64,000 nt of DNA from Brevundimonas mediterranea (GCF_011064825.1 NZ_CP048751.1:1674001-1738000), one strand, 5' to 3'; positions 1-9,593 are shown, counted from the first letter of the stretch. The notes: generated from the sequence alone by a model not told the origin. Translations and numbers: made by a program.

Positions 1-275
1 TGGATGCGGATCGAGGTGCGGCCGGTGCTGATGACGTCGGCGTAGATGCTGACCTCGTCGCCGACGGCGACCGGCTGGTGGAACACCATGCCGTCCAGGG
101 CCACTGTGGCGCAGCGGCCCTGGGCCAGTTCGAAGGCCGGGGTGGCGCCCGCGACGTCCATCTGGGCCAGCAGCCAGCCGCCGAAGATGTCGCCTTCGGG
201 GTTGGTGTCCGCCGGCATGGCGATGATGCGTCCGACCGGACGGGTCTCGGGCGGATATTCGGGCGCGTCGGACAT
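1..275 (-). CDS. acyl-CoA thioesterase (hotdog fold), 3' end outside the window
   Basis: The protein starts MSDAPEYPPETRPVGR and is read for about 91 residues before the window edge removes its C-terminus. The stretch MPADTNPEGDIFGGWLLAQM carries the N-x-x-G-x-x-F-G-G-W pattern of YciA-type acyl-CoA thioesterases, where the Asp of the catalytic pattern lies nearby (LAQMDVAG). Such enzymes hydrolyse acyl-CoA to free acid and CoA in the cytoplasm. The ATG at 275 is the first in-frame start after a stop. The gene lies 33 nt downstream of an unknown gene on the same strand and may be co-transcribed with it. The family call is firm; the substrate range cannot be told. Confidence 0.82.
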   Translation of the reverse strand, partial: MSDAPEYPPETRPVGRIIAMPADTNPEGDIFGGWLLAQMDVAGATPAFELAQGRCATVALDGMVFHQPVAVGDEVSIYADVISTGRTSIRI

Positions 276-308
276 GGGCAGACTCTGGCGTTCGGGAAGG
301 CGGCGTTC

Positions 309-929
309 CTAGCGCGCCTCGGACGACTTGTCGCGCTTCGCACGGGGTTTCCGGGGCGTCTTAGCGGCCTTGGGCGGTTCGGATCGGGGAGGCGTCCGGG
401 TCAGGCGCGACGCGGTTACGGCCTTTGAGTCCCTGAGCGCGCGCCAGGCGCCGCCCAATTCCAGCGCGATCAACAGATGATCTTCTTTGAGAACTCCGCG
501 ACGGGCGGCCCGCAGATCAGCGATCTCGTTCAGCAGACGGGACGCCGCGCGAAGGTCCGCCCGGCCGGACCTCGCGCCCAGGTCCTGCAGGCGGGCGAAG
601 CGCCAACCCATCTCTGAGGGGTGGTCCAGCGTCAGGGCGAAGCGCGCCTCTGGCGACAGCGTGGCGGCGATGAAGGTCCAGGCCTCCGTGCCCGGCGCCT
701 TGCGGTAATGGCCCGGCTTAGTCGGGAGTCCGGCGCGGGCATAGACTTCCAGCGCGCCGGTCTCGATCTCGACGAGCGCGATCTCCAGAGGGTCTGGCGC
801 AGACGGCTCGAGATCGGACGGACGGTCGAAGGGAGCCGCCGCCGCGCTGTCGTCGTCTGTCCTTCGAAGGCGACCGGACGCGGCGGGGCCGCTCAGTTGG
901 GACAGCAGGATCCGCCAGCGCCCCAGCAC
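309..929 (-). CDS. hypothetical protein downstream of polysaccharide export gene
   Basis: A 206-residue protein that I do not recognise. Its GTG start is one base after the stop of the export lipoprotein gene, so the two are very probably translated from one mRNA. The middle (about residues 50-165) looks globular, with a GHYRKAPGTEAW stretch and amphipathic helices. The last 35 residues are rich in Pro, Arg and Lys, probably a disordered basic tail. No signal peptide or membrane segment is seen, so it is likely cytoplasmic. Position suggests a role in surface-polysaccharide assembly, but nothing in the sequence proves it. Reading frame and codon use match the neighbours. Confidence 0.7.
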   Translation of the reverse strand: MLGRWRILLSQLSGPAASGRLRRTDDDSAAAAPFDRPSDLEPSAPDPLEIALVEIETGALEVYARAGLPTKPGHYRKAPGTEAWTFIAATLSPEARFALTLDHPSEMGWRFARLQDLGARSGRADLRAASRLLNEIADLRAARRGVLKEDHLLIALELGGAWRALRDSKAVTASRLTRTPPRSEPPKAAKTPRKPRAKRDKSSEAR

Positions 930-930
930 C

Positions 931-2103
931 TCAGTCGATGTTGACGGCGCTGGTCACCGACACGTCATAGACCACGCGAGTGACAGTCTGAACGAACTCG
1001 AAGAATTTCCGCGCCTCGGCGGCGCCGGCCAGGGGCACATAGATCACGTCTTCCGGCATGATCTGCATATTGGTGGCGGCGAAGACGTTGGCCGCCTCGT
1101 TGAAGTTCAGCTCATAGACCACGGGCACGCCCCGCGGGGTAGCGGGCTGGTTGATCCCCAGGGCTTGCGCCACTTCCGGACGCTCGAAGCGGAAGACCAT
1201 CACGCGACGGGCGTTGGCTGTATTGGTGTTCAGTCCGCCGACCTTCGACATGGCGCCGGTCAGGGTCATGACCCCGGCGGGCATGTCGACCTGCGTCACC
1301 GCATTCAGGGCGCCGAAGGTCGAGAAGCGGCGCGGCTTGTACTGGACATTGATCACGTCGCCGCGTTGCAGGCGGACGTTCTCGCCGAACTCCGTCGTCA
1401 CGGCGGTCATGGGGGCCGTATAGGTCTGGCCGCCGCGTTGGACGCTGATGGTCAGGTCGTCGGTCTCACGCGCGGAGCCGCCGGCGGCGGCGATCACGTC
1501 CAGAATCCGGTCGCTGTTGACGCCCAGCGGCGCGCGACCGGGCCGGCGCACGTCGCCGAAGACATTGACCGTATTGGAGGCGTTGTCGGCGATGCCGACC
1601 AGAACCTGGGGATTGGCGACCTTGCCGACCAGGGCGCGCCGAACGGCCGCCGCCGCCTGGGGCGCCGTCAGACCCTGGACGCGGACCTGGCCGGCGAAGG
1701 GCACGGCGACCGAGCCGCTGCGGTCGACGGTCACGCCCGGCAGGGCCTGGGACCCGCCGGACAGGGTCGACAGAGAGCGATTGGCGCTGGAGCCGCTGCC
1801 GAGCGCGCCGCCGAACAGGGAGCCCGAGGGATCGTAGATCGAGATGGCCAGGGTGTCGCCAATGCCGATCACATCGGCCGGCTGCTCGCTGGAGGCGGCG
1901 ACCAGGGTGCCGAAGAACTGGGGCGGCACCGCCTTCATCCGTTCGGTGGCTTCATAGGTGAGGGGCACCAGAGCGTAGCTGCCCAGACCCTGGGGCGTCG
2001 TGGCGCCGGCGTTGATCGAGGCGCCTGAAGGTCCGTCACGCGGCAGGGTGGAGCACCCGCCCAGAATGGCGACGATGGCGAGGGGGAGGATGGTGCGAGT
2101 CAT
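931..2103 (-). CDS. polysaccharide export outer-membrane lipoprotein (Wza/KpsD/BexD type)
   Basis: A 390-residue precursor. Residues 1-17 are a lipoprotein signal peptide with lipobox LGGC, so Cys17 is the predicted lipidated residue. Around residues 75-165 is a polysaccharide export domain (GDTLAISIYDPSG, then GSVAVPFAGQVRVQGLT). SLBB-like beta-grasp segments follow (VNVFGDVRRPGRAP, and VGGLNTNTANARRVMVFR), then a C-terminal helical region. Family members form the outer-membrane pore for capsule or exopolysaccharide. The gene sits between a GT4 glycosyltransferase gene and an unknown gene, all minus strand, with kpsF upstream. That fits a group-2-type capsule cluster continuing beyond this window. 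The inner-membrane transporter partners are not in view. Confidence 0.88.
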   Translation of the reverse strand: MTRTILPLAIVAILGGCSTLPRDGPSGASINAGATTPQGLGSYALVPLTYEATERMKAVPPQFFGTLVAASSEQPADVIGIGDTLAISIYDPSGSLFGGALGSGSSANRSLSTLSGGSQALPGVTVDRSGSVAVPFAGQVRVQGLTAPQAAAAVRRALVGKVANPQVLVGIADNASNTVNVFGDVRRPGRAPLGVNSDRILDVIAAAGGSARETDDLTISVQRGGQTYTAPMTAVTTEFGENVRLQRGDVINVQYKPRRFSTFGALNAVTQVDMPAGVMTLTGAMSKVGGLNTNTANARRVMVFRFERPEVAQALGINQPATPRGVPVVYELNFNEAANVFAATNMQIMPEDVIYVPLAGAAEARKFFEFVQTVTRVVYDVSVTSAVNID

Positions 2104-2133
2104 GAAGCAGGACGGCCCTTGTTCGCGGACTGA

Positions 2134-3417
2134 TTACAAGTCTTTGGAGACGCCCGCCAGAGGCGAAGCCGGCGTTAGACCGATGGCCTCGGCGACGATG
2201 TCGAAATGTCCCGCCCAGGACGGCGCCGACTGAGGCGTCGGCGGCGCGGGTCTTTCCTGGGCGGCGCGTTCGACCGCCGCCAGCCAGCCGAGCCCATCCA
2301 GCGGATCGATCAGCACCGCATTGGGCGTGAGTTCGCGGTGGGCCGGAATGTCCGAAGCGAACAGGGACAGCCCCATGGCGCGGGCCTCGACCGCCGGGAG
2401 GTCGAAGCCTTCGACCGAAGACGGCGCCAGAACCGCCCGCGCCCCCCGCATCAACCGCGCCAGCAGGACGTCGGAGAGGTTGGACGCCTGGTGCACGACG
2501 CCTTGCAGGTTCGGCGACCGTTCCAGATGATCCAGCACCGCCTCATTCTCCCAACCGTAGCGCCCGACCAGCACAAGGGACGGCGTCCTCTCGCCCAGCC
2601 GTTCTTCCAGCCGCCGCCAGACGGTCAGTAGAAGCGCCAGATTCTTGCGGGCCTCGATCGTGCCGACATGAACGAAATACGGTCGGGTCGTCTCTACGAT
2701 GTCGCCGTCGATGAAGACGGGCTCCAACCCAAGGTGCGCGACATGGACGGGCGGTTGAGGCAGGCCTTCGCGAGAGGCGAAGGCGCGCAGCTCGTCGCCT
2801 GTGGAGGCCGAGTTGACGATGACGCGGCTGGCGTATCGCAGGGTGTTGGCGACCCGGGCGTGATGTTTGGCGCCGTCGCCGGCACGGCAGAATTCCGGAT
2901 GGGTGATCGGAATCAGGTCGTGGAGCAGAACAACCCGTTCCACACCCGCCGCCTCCAGCTCAATCAAGGCCGTCGGCTCGTGCAGCGTGGTGTGGCCCAC
3001 GTTGAGATAGAGATCGGCGGCCGGCGGCGCGACGACATGGCGCGAGCGGAAAAACTGTTTGAGCACCCGGCTTCTGTCCGCCGGCTTTTTGAGCGACGGC
3101 GCGGGCGGCGGGCTGATCACCGACAGGTTCGGGCGAACCGATGCGGTCAGCGCGGCCAGCAGCCGCGCCTCGTGCGCCGGATCGCCCGACGCATCGGCAG
3201 CCCCATTCCACCGCGCCCGTAGTTCGCCGACGAACCGGCGGAACCACTCGGTATCGACCGCCACCAGTCGGTTCTTGCGGCCCCTCACCGGTATGGTGAC
3301 GACGTCGGGGCGGGACAGCAGCCATTCGGCATAGGCCAGACAGACCCGATCGACTCCCGTGGGGGCTGAACGGTCGGCCCGGCTCATCAGCCGGCTGGCG
3401 TCGTAGAGGATTCGCAT
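2134..3417 (-). CDS. glycosyltransferase family 4 protein
   Basis: A 427-residue cytoplasmic glycosyltransferase of the GT-B fold. The N-terminal half contains HDLIPITHPEF. The C-terminal nucleotide-sugar-binding half starts at YFVHVGTIEARKNL (about residue 235) and has LVLVGRYGW. It also has the family signature APSSVEGFDLPAVEARAMG (about residues 345-365), whose Glu residues match the E-x7-E motif of GT4 enzymes. It would add one sugar to a surface polysaccharide; donor and acceptor cannot be predicted. It lies 10 nt after kpsF and 30 nt before the export lipoprotein gene on the same strand, so the cluster reads as one operon. Confidence 0.85.
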   Translation of the reverse strand: MRILYDASRLMSRADRSAPTGVDRVCLAYAEWLLSRPDVVTIPVRGRKNRLVAVDTEWFRRFVGELRARWNGAADASGDPAHEARLLAALTASVRPNLSVISPPPAPSLKKPADRSRVLKQFFRSRHVVAPPAADLYLNVGHTTLHEPTALIELEAAGVERVVLLHDLIPITHPEFCRAGDGAKHHARVANTLRYASRVIVNSASTGDELRAFASREGLPQPPVHVAHLGLEPVFIDGDIVETTRPYFVHVGTIEARKNLALLLTVWRRLEERLGERTPSLVLVGRYGWENEAVLDHLERSPNLQGVVHQASNLSDVLLARLMRGARAVLAPSSVEGFDLPAVEARAMGLSLFASDIPAHRELTPNAVLIDPLDGLGWLAAVERAAQERPAPPTPQSAPSWAGHFDIVAEAIGLTPASPLAGVSKDL

Positions 3418-3427
3418 GTTCGAGGCG

Positions 3428-4420
3428 TCAGGCGACGTAGCCGGCCTGCATCAGTTCGGCGATGTGGACGATGGCGGTCGGCCGGCCTTCCTCGACGACA
3501 AACAGGTTGGCGATCTTGTTCGCGGTCAGCAGATCGACGACGTCGCTCATCCGCGCGTCCGGATCGACGGTGATGGGATTGGGACCCATGATGTCGGCCG
3601 CCGTCAGATTGGTGGTGTCGCGCTGGAAGGCGCGGCGGAGGTCGCCGTCGGTGACGATCCCCGCCAGCGTCCCGTCCAGGTCAAGCACGGCGACGGCGCC
3701 CTTTCGTCCCTCGGTTATGGCTGAAACGACTTCACTGAAGTTGGCGTTCAGGGGCACGCTGGCCGGGGCCGCTGCATTGTCTCCCATCCATTCGCGCACG
3801 CTTTGCAGGCTCATGCCCAGGGCGCCGCCGGGGTGGTGCAGGCCGAAGTCCATGGCGCTGAAGGCGCGGCGGTCCATCAGCACCATGGCCAGGGCGTCGC
3901 CGAGGGCCAGGGTCATCAGGGTCGAAGTCGTCGGCGCCAGGCCGTTGGGGCAGGCCTCGGCCACCTTGGGCATGGTCAGGCAGACGGCGGCGTTGCGGCC
4001 CAGGAAACTGGCGGGCCGCTGGGTGATGGCGATGACCGGTATGCCGTTGCGATGGCAAAATATCAGCGGATCACGCAGTTCGCGGCTCTCGCCCGAGTTT
4101 GAAATGGCCAGGACGGTAACGTCCGGGCGCAACATGCCCAGGTCGCCATGGCTCATTTCGGCGGGATGGACGAAGAAGGCGCTGGTGCCGGTCGAGGCCA
4201 GGGTGGCGGCGATCTTTCCGCCGATATGGCCCGACTTGCCCATGCCGGTGACGATCACATAGCCCGGCCGGCTCATGATGACATCGACGGCGCGAGCCAT
4301 CGAAACGTCGATCGACCGCTCCAAGGCCTCCAGCGCCTCGATGTTCAGCCGCATCACGTCGCGGGCGCGATCGGTCATGGCGGCGATGTCATCGGGAGAC
4401 GAGTGGGCGATCTCGGTCAT
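3428..4420 (-). CDS. kpsF: arabinose-5-phosphate isomerase (KpsF/KdsD/GutQ family)
   Basis: A 330-residue protein of normal family length. An SIS sugar-isomerase domain (about residues 38-170) contains GMGKSGHIGGKIAATLAST and AISNSGESREL. A pair of CBS domains follows (about residues 205-325: AAITEGRKGAVAVLD, IVTDGDLRRAF, TANKIANLFVVEEG). The family converts D-ribulose 5-phosphate to D-arabinose 5-phosphate, the first step to CMP-Kdo. Its place at the head of a polysaccharide export cluster fits the KpsF role, but if no other copy exists it would be the housekeeping KdsD enzyme. It starts 153 nt from the divergent otsB, which leaves room for two promoters. Confidence 0.9.
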   Translation of the reverse strand: MTEIAHSSPDDIAAMTDRARDVMRLNIEALEALERSIDVSMARAVDVIMSRPGYVIVTGMGKSGHIGGKIAATLASTGTSAFFVHPAEMSHGDLGMLRPDVTVLAISNSGESRELRDPLIFCHRNGIPVIAITQRPASFLGRNAAVCLTMPKVAEACPNGLAPTTSTLMTLALGDALAMVLMDRRAFSAMDFGLHHPGGALGMSLQSVREWMGDNAAAPASVPLNANFSEVVSAITEGRKGAVAVLDLDGTLAGIVTDGDLRRAFQRDTTNLTAADIMGPNPITVDPDARMSDVVDLLTANKIANLFVVEEGRPTAIVHIAELMQAGYVA

Positions 4421-4525
4421 GGTCTGTCAGGCCCCTTGTGGGCTCTCCTTGGTGCGAGGCGCGCGATCTGCCCCATCCCAAGGCCGCGCGCAACGTGTCC
4501 TTTCAGACGACTTTGTCGCTTTCGG

Positions 4526-4551
4526 GTCAACCTTTGCCGGAGTGGCGCGTT
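4526..4551 (+). promoter_or_regulatory. possible EcfG-type stress promoter upstream of otsB
   Basis: The sequence reads GTCAAC, then 16 bases, then CGTT, ending 22 nt before the otsB start. Alphaproteobacterial general-stress sigma factors (EcfG/SigT) favour GGAAC, a 16-17 base spacer and CGTT. The spacer and the -10 element fit, but the -35 element matches only partly. Trehalose genes are a sensible target. This is a weak inference from one site. Confidence 0.28.
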
Positions 4552-4573
4552 ACGAGGTGCTGGGGAAGTCAAA

Positions 4574-5347
4574 ATGAGTGCACGCCACATGCCGTCTCAC
4601 GCCGGAGCAGAAGCTCTATTGCTGCCGCCGCCGCCTGTCGTCGCGGACGGGATCGCCCTGTTCCTGGATATGGACGGCGTTCTGGCGCCCATGGCGCCGA
4701 CGCCGGACGGCGTTGGACCGGTCGCGCGTCGAACGGCCGCGCTGAAGGCGGTCGAAGCGCGACTGACGGGCCGTGTCGCTATCATCAGTGGCCGGACAAT
4801 AGCCGAGATCGACCGGATTTCCGATCACGCCCTGACCTCGGCTTCCGGCGTGCATGGGCTGGAGCGTCGTCTGAAAGACAAGTCCATCCGCCGCAGCGCG
4901 CCTGACGCCGGCGTCGCCGTGGCCATGGCCGGCTTCAAGGCCTTCGCCGCAGATCGACCGGGCGTCATCGTCGAGGACAAGGGTGTCTCGGCCGGGCTGC
5001 ACTATCGCCAGGCGCCGGATCAGACGGACGCGGCCAAGGCCTTGGTCAAACGCTTGCAGGCCGAAACAGGCCTGAGCCTGCAACCCGGCCATATGGTGCT
5101 GGAACTCAAGACGCCCGGCGCCGACAAGGGCACGGCCGTGACCGATTTCATGCAGGACGCCCCGTTCAAGGACGCTATCCCTGTCATGCTGGGCGACGAC
5201 CTGACCGACGAACACGGGTTCGAGGCTGCGGCGGCTCTGGGTGGATATGGCGTGCTGGTGGGGCCGCAACGCGAGACGGCCGCCCGCTATCGACTGGACG
5301 ACGTAGACGCCGTCCTGACCTGGCTCGAAGCCGTGGCGAAGGCCTGA
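4574..5347 (+). CDS. otsB: trehalose-6-phosphate phosphatase
   Basis: A 257-residue HAD-superfamily phosphatase that removes phosphate from trehalose 6-phosphate. Motif I is DMDGVLAP at residues 32-39, with the nucleophile and acid Asp residues. Motif II is IISGRTIAEI. Motif IV is GDDLTDEHGF near residue 213. A longer upstream reading exists in the same frame, but it runs antisense through kpsF. The ATG at 4574 gives the expected family length. It is the first gene of otsB-GH15-otsA, with only 4 nt before the next start. Trehalose made this way usually serves as an osmotic and desiccation protectant. Confidence 0.93.
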   Translation: MSARHMPSHAGAEALLLPPPPVVADGIALFLDMDGVLAPMAPTPDGVGPVARRTAALKAVEARLTGRVAIISGRTIAEIDRISDHALTSASGVHGLERRLKDKSIRRSAPDAGVAVAMAGFKAFAADRPGVIVEDKGVSAGLHYRQAPDQTDAAKALVKRLQAETGLSLQPGHMVLELKTPGADKGTAVTDFMQDAPFKDAIPVMLGDDLTDEHGFEAAAALGGYGVLVGPQRETAARYRLDDVDAVLTWLEAVAKA

Positions 5348-5351
5348 ACCG

Positions 5352-7136
5352 ATGAAACCCAATCTTGATCTCTTCCCCATCGGCAACTGCGCCATCAGCG
5401 CCCTGATCGATCGTCAGGGCCGGTTCGTCTGGGCCTGTGCGCCGCGCGTGGACGGCGATCCGGTCTTCTCGTCCCTGATGAACGGCGAGGATCCGGCGCA
5501 CGGCTACTGGTCCGTCGAACTGGAGGGGCTGGAGCACGTCAGCCAAGCCTATATCCGCAACACGCCGGTGCTGCGCACGGTGTTGACGGCGGAAGACGGC
5601 GCTGCGGTCGAGATCATCGACTTCGCCCCGCGCCATCCGAAACACTCACGCACCTATCGGCCCCTGGCCTTCGGACGGATCGTGCGGCCGCTGAAAGGCA
5701 CGCCGCGCATTCGCATCCGGCTGCGGCCGTCCGCCGACTGGGGCGCCCGGCCGGCGCCTTGCACGTCCGGTTCGAACCATATCCGCTTCATGTGTCCCGA
5801 CGTGACCTTCCGCCTGACCACCGACTGTCCGGTGTCGCATGTGCTGGAAGAGCGGGTGTTCCGCCTGGAAAGGCCGCACGCCTTCTTCATGGGGCCGGAC
5901 GAGGGCTATGATCAGGACGTCGGTCCCGGGGTTCAGGCGGCGCTGGATCGCACCGTGGCCTATTGGCAGGACTGGGTGCGCAAACTGTATCTGCCGCTGG
6001 ATTATCAGGAGGCGGTCATCCGCGCGGCCATCACCCTGAAACTGTGCGCCTATGAGGAGACGGGGGCCATCGTCGCCGCCATGACCACCTCGGTGCCCGA
6101 GTTCAAGGAGAGCGGCCGCAACTGGGACTATCGCTACTGCTGGATCCGCGACGCCTACTATACGGTGCGGGCGCTGAACCGGCTGGGCGCGGTCGACATC
6201 CTGGAAAACTATCTCGGCTATCTGCGCAATCTGGTCGATGACGCTGCGGGCGGCCATGTGCAGCCGGTGTATGGGGTGGGTCTGGAGCCCGGCATCGGCG
6301 AGAGCATCGTCGATACGGTCGAGGGCTATCGCGGCATGAAGCCGGTGCGGATCGGCAATCAGGCGCACGAGCATCTGCAACACGACGTGTACGGACAGAT
6401 CGTCCTGCCTCTGGTCCAGGCCTTCTATGACCAGCGTCTGCTGCGTCCCGGCACGGTCGAGGATTTCCACGCCCTGGAGAAGGTCGGCGAGCGGGCCTTC
6501 GCCATGCATGACCAGACCGACGCCGGCCTGTGGGAGTTCCGCACCATCGCCCGCGTCCACACCTATTCGTCGGTCATGTGCTGGGCGGCGTGCGACCGTC
6601 TGGCCAAGGCGGCGGACCATCTGGGCCTCAGCGCGCGGGGCGAAGTCTGGCGTGAACGGGCCACGATCATCCGCGAGCGGGTCGAGAGCGAGACCTTCCT
6701 GCCGGACGAGGGGCGGTTCGCCGCCAGTTTCGGCGGTCGCGAACTGGACGCCTCGTTGTTGCAGCTGACGGATCTGGGTTTCCTCGACGCCCACGACCCG
6801 CGTCAGGTCGCCACCTTCGACGCCATCGAACGCGATCTGAAGAAGGGCGCCTTCCTGTTCCGCTATGTCGAACCGGACGATTTCGGCGAACCGGAGACGG
6901 CGTTCAACTTCTGCACCTTCTGGTTCATCGAAGCCCTGCACCAGAACGGCCGGGTCGAAGAAGCCCGGGAAATTTTCCAGGAAATGCTGAGCCGTCGCAC
7001 CGAGGCGGGCTTGCTGAGCGAAGATATTTCGGTCGAGGACGGCGAACTGTGGGGCAACTATCCCCAGACCTATTCTCTGGTCGGCATCATCAATTGCGCC
7101 GTGATGTTGAGCCGTTCTTGGACCGACGTGCGTTAA
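5352..7136 (+). CDS. glycoside hydrolase family 15 protein (glucoamylase or trehalase type)
   Basis: A 594-residue protein with the usual bacterial GH15 layout. There is an N-terminal beta-rich domain (FPIGNCAISALIDRQGRFVW) and then an (alpha/alpha)6 barrel. WDYRYCWIRDAYYTVRAL near residue 260 is a family signature, and QAHEHLQHDVYGQ contributes acidic groove residues. Near the C-terminus, LLSEDISVEDGELWGNYPQTYSLVG supplies the second catalytic Glu region and the closing SxVG. No signal peptide is seen, so it is cytoplasmic. Known GH15 activities include glucoamylase, glucodextranase and trehalase. Being nested between otsB and otsA makes trehalose or a related glucoside a plausible substrate, but that is inference. 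Confidence 0.88.
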   Translation: MKPNLDLFPIGNCAISALIDRQGRFVWACAPRVDGDPVFSSLMNGEDPAHGYWSVELEGLEHVSQAYIRNTPVLRTVLTAEDGAAVEIIDFAPRHPKHSRTYRPLAFGRIVRPLKGTPRIRIRLRPSADWGARPAPCTSGSNHIRFMCPDVTFRLTTDCPVSHVLEERVFRLERPHAFFMGPDEGYDQDVGPGVQAALDRTVAYWQDWVRKLYLPLDYQEAVIRAAITLKLCAYEETGAIVAAMTTSVPEFKESGRNWDYRYCWIRDAYYTVRALNRLGAVDILENYLGYLRNLVDDAAGGHVQPVYGVGLEPGIGESIVDTVEGYRGMKPVRIGNQAHEHLQHDVYGQIVLPLVQAFYDQRLLRPGTVEDFHALEKVGERAFAMHDQTDAGLWEFRTIARVHTYSSVMCWAACDRLAKAADHLGLSARGEVWRERATIIRERVESETFLPDEGRFAASFGGRELDASLLQLTDLGFLDAHDPRQVATFDAIERDLKKGAFLFRYVEPDDFGEPETAFNFCTFWFIEALHQNGRVEEAREIFQEMLSRRTEAGLLSEDISVEDGELWGNYPQTYSLVGIINCAVMLSRSWTDVR

Positions 7137-7190
7137 ACCGCCGAACGCCGTGTCTGACCCCGGGGCTGGGGTCGTTGCCGAAGTGAAATC

Positions 7191-8603
7191 ATGAGCCGTC
7201 TTATCGTCGTATCCAACCGGGTTTCGGCCCCCACCGATCCTGCCGCCGGCTCGGCCGGCGGGCTGGCCATGGCCTTGTCCGCCGCCTTGAGAAAATACGA
7301 GGGGCTGTGGTTCGGTTGGTCAGGCGAGACGATCGAGACCTTCACCGGCGAAATGAAGGTGGAGGACCGGGCCGGGGTCACGGTCGGCCTGGTCGATCTG
7401 GAGCCGCAGGACGTCGACGAATACTACAACGGCTACGCCAACAAGACCCTGTGGCCGCTGTTCCATCACCGCATCGATCTGGCTCAGTACGAAAGGTCCT
7501 ACGGCGAGGGCTATGAGCGGGTGAATCGACGGTTCGCCGAGGTTCTGGCGCCGGTGATCCAGCCGGACGACGTCATCTGGATTCACGACTATCACATGAT
7601 CCCGATGGCGCGGGACCTGCGCCGCCTGGGGATCCGCAACCGGATCGGCTTTTTCCTGCACACGCCCTGGCCGGCGCGTCAGCTGCTGGTCACCTTGCCC
7701 CACCACCGGCGACTGGTGGAGTCGATGTTCGATTTCGACCTGATCGGCTTCCACACCCAGGAATGGAGCGACCTGTTCACCGACTATGTGGTCAGCGAAG
7801 CCCAGGGCGAACTGTTCGGCCACGGCGGGCTGGAGTGTTTCGGGCGACGGGTTCAGACCGGCGTCTTCCCCATCGGCATCGACGTGGACGGCTTCCTGGC
7901 GGCGCGGAACTCGACGCTGGGCGCCCGGACCTATGACCGGATGGCGGCGTCGGCGGCCTTCCGGTCCATGATCGTCGGCGTGGACCGGCTGGACTATTCC
8001 AAGGGGCTGGAGGAACGGCTGCTGGGCTATGAGCAGTTCCTGCACGACAACGCCTCGATGCGGGGCGAGGTCTTCCTGCTGCAGGTGACGCCCATCTCGC
8101 GCGACGACGTGGACTCGTATCAGGATCTGCGGGCGCGTCTGGATTCCCTGGCGGGACGGGTCAACGGCGCTTTCGGCGACATGGACTGGCAGCCGATCCG
8201 CTATCTGAACCGCACCTATCGCCGCGATCAGCTGGCGGGCATCTATCGGGCGGCCAAGGTCGGGCTGGTGACGCCGTTGCGCGACGGCATGAACCTGGTG
8301 GCCAAGGAATATGTCGCGGCCCAGAACCCCGACGATCCCGGCGTTCTGATCCTGTCGCGGTTCGCCGGGGCGGCGGAACAGATGGGCGAGGCCCTGCTGG
8401 TCAATCCCTACAGCCGCGAGGAACTGTCGGACGCCATCCAGAAGGCCCTGACCATGCCCCTGTCCGAAAGAATCCGGAAATGGGAGGCCCTGATGCAGGT
8501 GGTGCGCGACACCGATGTCGGCATCTGGCGCGACGACTTCGTCAAGGCGCTGCGGTCTGTGGCGAGCGAGCCTGAATCAACCCAGTGGGCGGGGGCGGCC
8601 TGA
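7191..8603 (+). CDS. otsA: alpha,alpha-trehalose-phosphate synthase (UDP- or GDP-forming)
   Basis: A 470-residue GT20 enzyme that joins a nucleotide-glucose to glucose 6-phosphate, giving trehalose 6-phosphate for OtsB. Visible motifs are the N-terminal [10 protein letters not shown] and the glycine-rich SAGGLAMAL loop. [30 protein letters not shown] (donor phosphate contacts) and [14 protein letters not shown] (near residue 362) follow. Length is normal for bacterial OtsA. It is the last gene of the trehalose operon, 54 nt after the GH15 gene. It ends 6 nt from the convergent phytase-like gene, with no obvious terminator between them. Confidence 0.95.
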   Translation: MSRLIVVSNRVSAPTDPAAGSAGGLAMALSAALRKYEGLWFGWSGETIETFTGEMKVEDRAGVTVGLVDLEPQDVDEYYNGYANKTLWPLFHHRIDLAQYERSYGEGYERVNRRFAEVLAPVIQPDDVIWIHDYHMIPMARDLRRLGIRNRIGFFLHTPWPARQLLVTLPHHRRLVESMFDFDLIGFHTQEWSDLFTDYVVSEAQGELFGHGGLECFGRRVQTGVFPIGIDVDGFLAARNSTLGARTYDRMAASAAFRSMIVGVDRLDYSKGLEERLLGYEQFLHDNASMRGEVFLLQVTPISRDDVDSYQDLRARLDSLAGRVNGAFGDMDWQPIRYLNRTYRRDQLAGIYRAAKVGLVTPLRDGMNLVAKEYVAAQNPDDPGVLILSRFAGAAEQMGEALLVNPYSREELSDAIQKALTMPLSERIRKWEALMQVVRDTDVGIWRDDFVKALRSVASEPESTQWAGAA

Positions 8604-8609
8604 GCAGCC

Positions 8610-9593
8610 TCAGCGCAGGTCGAAAGCCAGCAGAAGGGTGCGCTGGGCGGGGTTGGCGTTGTCGTCTGACAGCAGATAAAGCCGCGTCGCCCGGCCGCGC
8701 CGCTCGGCCGCCACCCCCTCGAAATTATCCGTCGTGCCGGGCAGTTTCAGCTCGATCAGCACCGGCCCCCGCGTTCCGTCTGACGACAGACGACGCAGAC
8801 GGCCCCGCATGTCGAACGGCGGGCTGTAGCGGCGCTGGACCATGAACCAGCCGTCGCCGGACGGGTCGCGATCCAGGCCGGTGTTGCGATAATCGGCGCC
8901 CTGGGGCGCTTCGGTCGGTTGCGAGGCGACGAGGCGGCATCCGGCGGACGTGCAATCCCAGACGCCGCCCGTCTCGCCCGCCGCGCGCCAACCGTCCTGA
9001 CGGTCTCCCGGAAGGGCGGCGGCCAGACCTTCCAGACCTTCATTGTCGGGGAAGGCGGCGTCAGGCGAGGCTGCGGGCGTCGGCGTCTTCAGGGCCGACA
9101 GGGGGCCATAGTTCCAGATGCGATGACGGCGTTCGAAACTGATCAACAGGTCGCCCGAGCGGGTCAGGGCCAGACCCTCGGCGTCGCCGTCGACCTTGTC
9201 TATGATCGGTCCGCCGTCTTCCAGCGTCAGCCGACGCGTGGCCAGACGATCGACGCCGATCAGCCGCCCGCGGGCGTCCAGCCGCAGCTCGCCGCGCACC
9301 AGGTCTCCGGCGTCCGACACGGCCACGAAGCCGCCGTCGCCGGTCAGTTTCAGGTCCGACAGACCGTGCAGCGGCGAACCCAGGCCGGCCACGATCTCCA
9401 CCCCGCCCGCGAAATGAACACCCGGCGCCAGGACCGCGCCGGGCAGGCCGAGGCCGACAGGCTTCAGCTGGGCCGGGGCGTAGGTCCAGCCGTCCATCCC
9501 CGCCAGGTCCGGCTGGGGCGCGCTGAGCGCGGTGGCGCAGGCCGTCAGCGACAGGGCGGCCCAGACGGCGGCCAGACGGCGTAAACGGGTCAT
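8610..9593 (-). CDS. phytase-like esterase lipoprotein (PF13449 type)
   Basis: A 327-residue exported protein. The first 20 residues form a lipoprotein signal with LTAC as lipobox. The rest resembles the 'esterase-like activity of phytase' beta-propeller family: [54 protein letters not shown] and [11 protein letters not shown] are repeated propeller-blade phrases. The substrate is unknown; members are annotated as phytase-like or phosphoesterase-like. Its start overlaps the cobT stop by 4 nt (ATGA), which implies translational coupling with cobT. The functional link between the two is not obvious. Confidence 0.8.
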   Translation of the reverse strand: MTRLRRLAAVWAALSLTACATALSAPQPDLAGMDGWTYAPAQLKPVGLGLPGAVLAPGVHFAGGVEIVAGLGSPLHGLSDLKLTGDGGFVAVSDAGDLVRGELRLDARGRLIGVDRLATRRLTLEDGGPIIDKVDGDAEGLALTRSGDLLISFERRHRIWNYGPLSALKTPTPAASPDAAFPDNEGLEGLAAALPGDRQDGWRAAGETGGVWDCTSAGCRLVASQPTEAPQGADYRNTGLDRDPSGDGWFMVQRRYSPPFDMRGRLRRLSSDGTRGPVLIELKLPGTTDNFEGVAAERRGRATRLYLLSDDNANPAQRTLLLAFDLR

